From JAFKKS01 sp039808325 (GTDB taxonomy: Bacteria; Pseudomonadota; Alphaproteobacteria; Rhizobiales; Xanthobacteraceae), in NCBI GenBank assembly GCA_039808325.1, contig JBDHSU010000024.1:1-36185 (forward strand): 36,185 bases of DNA. Direction: 5' to 3'. Both the position numbers and the translations under genes were made by a program. Every line of letters starts with the position of its first letter. The stretch's first letter is position 1. Below, piece after piece: positions 33,694-36,185 of the stretch. Below the pieces are notes generated by a model. The model was not told the origin of the DNA and ran no database searches. It worked only from the letters and a program-made list of their open reading frames with translations.

Positions 33694-35393
33694 TACGTCT
33701 GCGCGGTCTTGGTGAAGCGCAGCATCAGGATCATCGCAACGAGAAGCACGACGAGCTGGATGATCGCGAGCGTCGCCGCCTGTTCGCGCCCGATGACCTG
33801 ATAGGCCTCGACGATCGACGGCGAGATCACCTTCGAATTCGGGCCGACGAGCAGGATCGACGCGCCGAGTTCGCGCACGCTGACGATGAAGAGGAGAATC
33901 CACGCGGCGATCAGCCCCGGCTTCAGCAGCGGTACGGTGATCCTGCGCAATTGATACAGCCGCCCCGCCCCGCTCACCTTCGCCGCCTCCTCGAGGCTCT
34001 TGTCCAACTGGAAGACGACGCTCGCGATCGTGCGCACGCCGATCGGCAGGAACACGGTCATGTAGGCGAGCCAGAGCAGCACGAGCGTTCCGTACATCTT
34101 GCCGGGGAACTGCAGCCAGGCCCACAGCAGGCCGAAAGCGAAGACGAGACGCGGCACCGCGATCGGCACCATGACGACATATTCGACGAAACGCCCGATG
34201 CTGCGCGGCAACGGAGAGCGATAGATGAGCCAGACGACGAAGCCCATCAGGACGATGCCGGTCGTCGCGGTCGTCACGCCGAGGATCAAGCTGTTCGTCA
34301 GCGACGCGATGACGTCGGGCGAGCTTAGCGTCTCGACATAGTTGTTGAACGTCCAGACCTTGGTCGAGAAATACACCGTCGACAGGCGCTGGAACGAGTT
34401 GACCAGCAGCATCAGCACCGGCAGCACGACCGCGACCAGCGTGTAGAGCGTGATCATCGTCAGCAGACCGGATTTCGACTGCCGCGTCTCGATGCCGCGC
34501 GCGCGATAAGCCTTGCCCGTCACGGTGGTGAAGTCCCGCTTGTCGAGCAGCTTGAAGTACACATACATCAGCGGGACGATGATCAAGAGAAGCGAGATGC
34601 CGAGCGCGGCCGCCTCACCGTAGGCGGGAGGATACGAACCCGCGAGCAGATAGATCCGCGTGCTGATCGTCTGGATGTTCCCGGTGGCGCCGAGGATCAA
34701 CGGCTCCGCGAAGGCGCCGAGCCCTTCCGCCAGAACGAAGATGGAGGCGCTCAGGATCGCCGGCCGCATCAGCGGCACCGTCACCCGCATCAAGGTCTGC
34801 CGCTTGGAGGCGCCGAAAACCTGCGCGCACTCCTCGAGCGAGGGATTGAGAAGCTGCATCGCGCCGCCGATGATGACGAAAGCGACGGCGGCGCCGGTGA
34901 ATGCCATGACGACGGCGATTCCGGTCAGGGACGAGACGTTGACGATCGAATCCGAAAGCCCAAGAGCGAAACCGATCTGATTGATCAGTCCCGCGCGGGG
35001 CGAGGCCAGCGCCAGCCACGCCAGCGCCGGCACGAGCGGCGTGACATAGTAAGGCAGGATCAGCAGACGCTCGAACAGCCACCGGCCGGGAACGTCCGTT
35101 CGGAACACGATCCAAGCCGCGACGAAACCGCAGGGGATCGCGATGACCGTGGAGACGACGGCGAGCACGATCGTATTGAAGATCGTGTCGACGTTGCGTT
35201 CGGAGAAAACGAGAGCGAAGTTGTCGAGCCCGTATCGCGCCGGCTCGTTTGCCGGGCTGATCCGAAGCGCCACCTCGACGAGGTAGAGCATCGGATACAG
35301 CACCAGCAGAACGACGATCAGGAGCGCCGCATAGGCGACGAGCTGCTGGAAAGACAGCTCGCGCCGAAGCCGGTTGACGAAAGACGTGCCCAC
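33693..35393 (-). CDS. ABC transporter fused permease (FbpB/AfuB-like, iron/thiamine type)
   Basis: A 566-residue inner-membrane permease built from two tandem permease halves, as in FbpB/AfuB and ThiP-type proteins. Each half carries an EAA loop: EECAQVFGASKRQTL with VPLMRPA in the first and EEAAKVSGAGRLYQL with VPLLKPG in the second. About twelve membrane helices can be followed, starting with AALLIVVLLVLYPMLYLV. It starts with GTG at 35393. It ends in a one-base overlap with the ATPase gene and lies 21 bp after the binding-protein stop codon. Confidence 0.9.
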   Translation of the reverse strand: MGTSFVNRLRRELSFQQLVAYAALLIVVLLVLYPMLYLVEVALRISPANEPARYGLDNFALVFSERNVDTIFNTIVLAVVSTVIAIPCGFVAAWIVFRTDVPGRWLFERLLILPYYVTPLVPALAWLALASPRAGLINQIGFALGLSDSIVNVSSLTGIAVVMAFTGAAVAFVIIGGAMQLLNPSLEECAQVFGASKRQTLMRVTVPLMRPAILSASIFVLAEGLGAFAEPLILGATGNIQTISTRIYLLAGSYPPAYGEAAALGISLLLIIVPLMYVYFKLLDKRDFTTVTGKAYRARGIETRQSKSGLLTMITLYTLVAVVLPVLMLLVNSFQRLSTVYFSTKVWTFNNYVETLSSPDVIASLTNSLILGVTTATTGIVLMGFVVWLIYRSPLPRSIGRFVEYVVMVPIAVPRLVFAFGLLWAWLQFPGKMYGTLVLLWLAYMTVFLPIGVRTIASVVFQLDKSLEEAAKVSGAGRLYQLRRITVPLLKPGLIAAWILLFIVSVRELGASILLVGPNSKVISPSIVEAYQVIGREQAATLAIIQLVVLLVAMILMLRFTKTAQT

Positions 35394-35414
35394 CGCAGCT
35401 CACTCAGCCGTGGA

Positions 35415-36185
35415 TTACTTGCCGAGCACGATCGCCCAATCCTTCTCGAACGTCTTGCGGGCCGACGCGACCTGCGCCCAATCCGGGACCAGGAACTTGA
35501 CGTCGCTCGGCGCGCCCGAGTTCTTCGGCGGATCGACGTCCGCCCGCGAGGAGAAGTACTGCATGATGCCGACGATCGCGGTCTGTCCCTTCTTCGACAG
35601 CAGATAGTCGGTGAGCAGGCGTGCCGCCTGCGGATGCGGCGCGCTCGATACGACCGACACGCCCTCGAGCGTCGCCGGAACGCCGTCCTTGGGATAGACG
35701 ATCTTGAAGGGCGCGCCCTTCTCGATGTACTGCATCGCGCCCGAGATCTGACCGTTGATCGCGACGAGGTCCGAACCGGCGACAAGCCGATCGAACTGTT
35801 GCGTGAACGAGTCGAAGGCGATCGGCTTCAACGCCGCGATGCCCTTGGTCCAGTAGTCCTCTCCGTAGAGATCCGCCAGCGTCTTCCACTGCGCGAACTG
35901 AAGGCCCGACGTCGTGTTCTTGAGGCTCGCGCGACGGCCGGCGAAGCGCTGGTCGGTCAGGTCTTTCCAGCCCTGCGGCGGGTTCGGTCCGATCGTCGTC
36001 GTATTGTATACGATCGCGGTCGCGACAAGCCCCCACGACGTCCAGAAGCCGGGCGGCGTGCTCTGCATGTGCGGGTCGGCGTATCCCTTCAGTTCCGGCG
36101 AATTATACTGCGCGATCGTCTTCGCCTTCTGCATGTCGTTGAGCAGCGTCGGATCGGAGAGGACGAGAACGTCGACGAGCGTATT
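35415..36185 (-). CDS. ABC transporter substrate-binding protein (Fe3+/thiamine type), 5' end outside window
   Basis: The C-terminal 256 residues of a periplasmic binding protein; the frame is open to the window edge, so the signal peptide and N-terminal lobe lie outside. Landmarks of the Fe3+/2-aminoethylphosphonate/thiamine-type class are DVLVLSDPTLLNDMQKA, AQYNSPELKGYAD, GLVATAIVYNT, and KGAPFKIVYPKDGVP, with an AARLLTDYLLSKKGQ segment near the end. FbpA-type iron Tyr pairs cannot be confirmed in this partial protein. The amidase, cupin and carbamoylase genes in the same operon argue for an organic ligand instead of iron. Confidence 0.85.
   Translation of the reverse strand, partial: NTLVDVLVLSDPTLLNDMQKAKTIAQYNSPELKGYADPHMQSTPPGFWTSWGLVATAIVYNTTTIGPNPPQGWKDLTDQRFAGRRASLKNTTSGLQFAQWKTLADLYGEDYWTKGIAALKPIAFDSFTQQFDRLVAGSDLVAINGQISGAMQYIEKGAPFKIVYPKDGVPATLEGVSVVSSAPHPQAARLLTDYLLSKKGQTAIVGIMQYFSSRADVDPPKNSGAPSDVKFLVPDWAQVASARKTFEKDWAIVLGK

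Overview
The window is a GC-rich (roughly two-thirds G+C by eye) chromosomal stretch packed with catabolic enzymes and solute importers. Gene content (periplasmic-binding-protein ABC systems, a TRAP importer, a fused IOR-type oxidoreductase, HyuA/HyuB) and a CTAG-bounded intergenic repeat with a GATCGATTCGATC core suggest an alphaproteobacterium, most likely of the Hyphomicrobiales (Rhizobiales). No rRNA, tRNA, phage gene, transposase, CRISPR array or transcriptional regulator gene was found.

Region 1 (347-12247, minus strand) is a catabolic block. In transcription order: an SDR dehydrogenase (11462-12247), then after a 173-bp gap a tight six-gene operon: fused indolepyruvate-type 2-oxoacid:ferredoxin oxidoreductase (7815-11288), Glu/Leu/Phe/Val-type dehydrogenase (6602-7789), HyuA (4507-6552), HyuB (2468-4510), a second SDR (1679-2443) and a DAO-type FAD amine oxidase (347-1672). 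Region 2 (12505-16470, plus) is a PotABCD-like ABC importer transcribed divergently from the upstream SDR. Region 3 (16734-22605, plus) is a sugar-type (MalE/F/G/K-like) ABC importer followed by an MmgE/PrpD family gene. Region 4 (22789-28838, plus) has a small dimeric alpha/beta-barrel protein, a three-gene TRAP importer, an amidase-signature hydrolase bracketed by two inverted 118-nt repeats, and an NHL beta-propeller gene. Region 5 (28902-36185, minus, running in from beyond the right edge) is an operon of an iron/thiamine-type ABC importer, a second amidase, a bicupin protein and an M20 N-carbamoyl-amino-acid hydrolase.

Taken together the genes make a plausible route: uptake, amide or cyclic-ureide hydrolysis (amidases, HyuAB), decarbamoylation (M20 enzyme), oxidation of the free amino acid to a 2-oxo acid (amino-acid dehydrogenase) and oxidative decarboxylation to an acyl-CoA (IOR). 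This chain is inference from families and gene order; no substrate can be read from the sequence. Two near-identical palindromes (GTGCGC-N3-GCGCA) at similar distances upstream of the IOR operon and of the leading SDR suggest shared control by a regulator encoded elsewhere.
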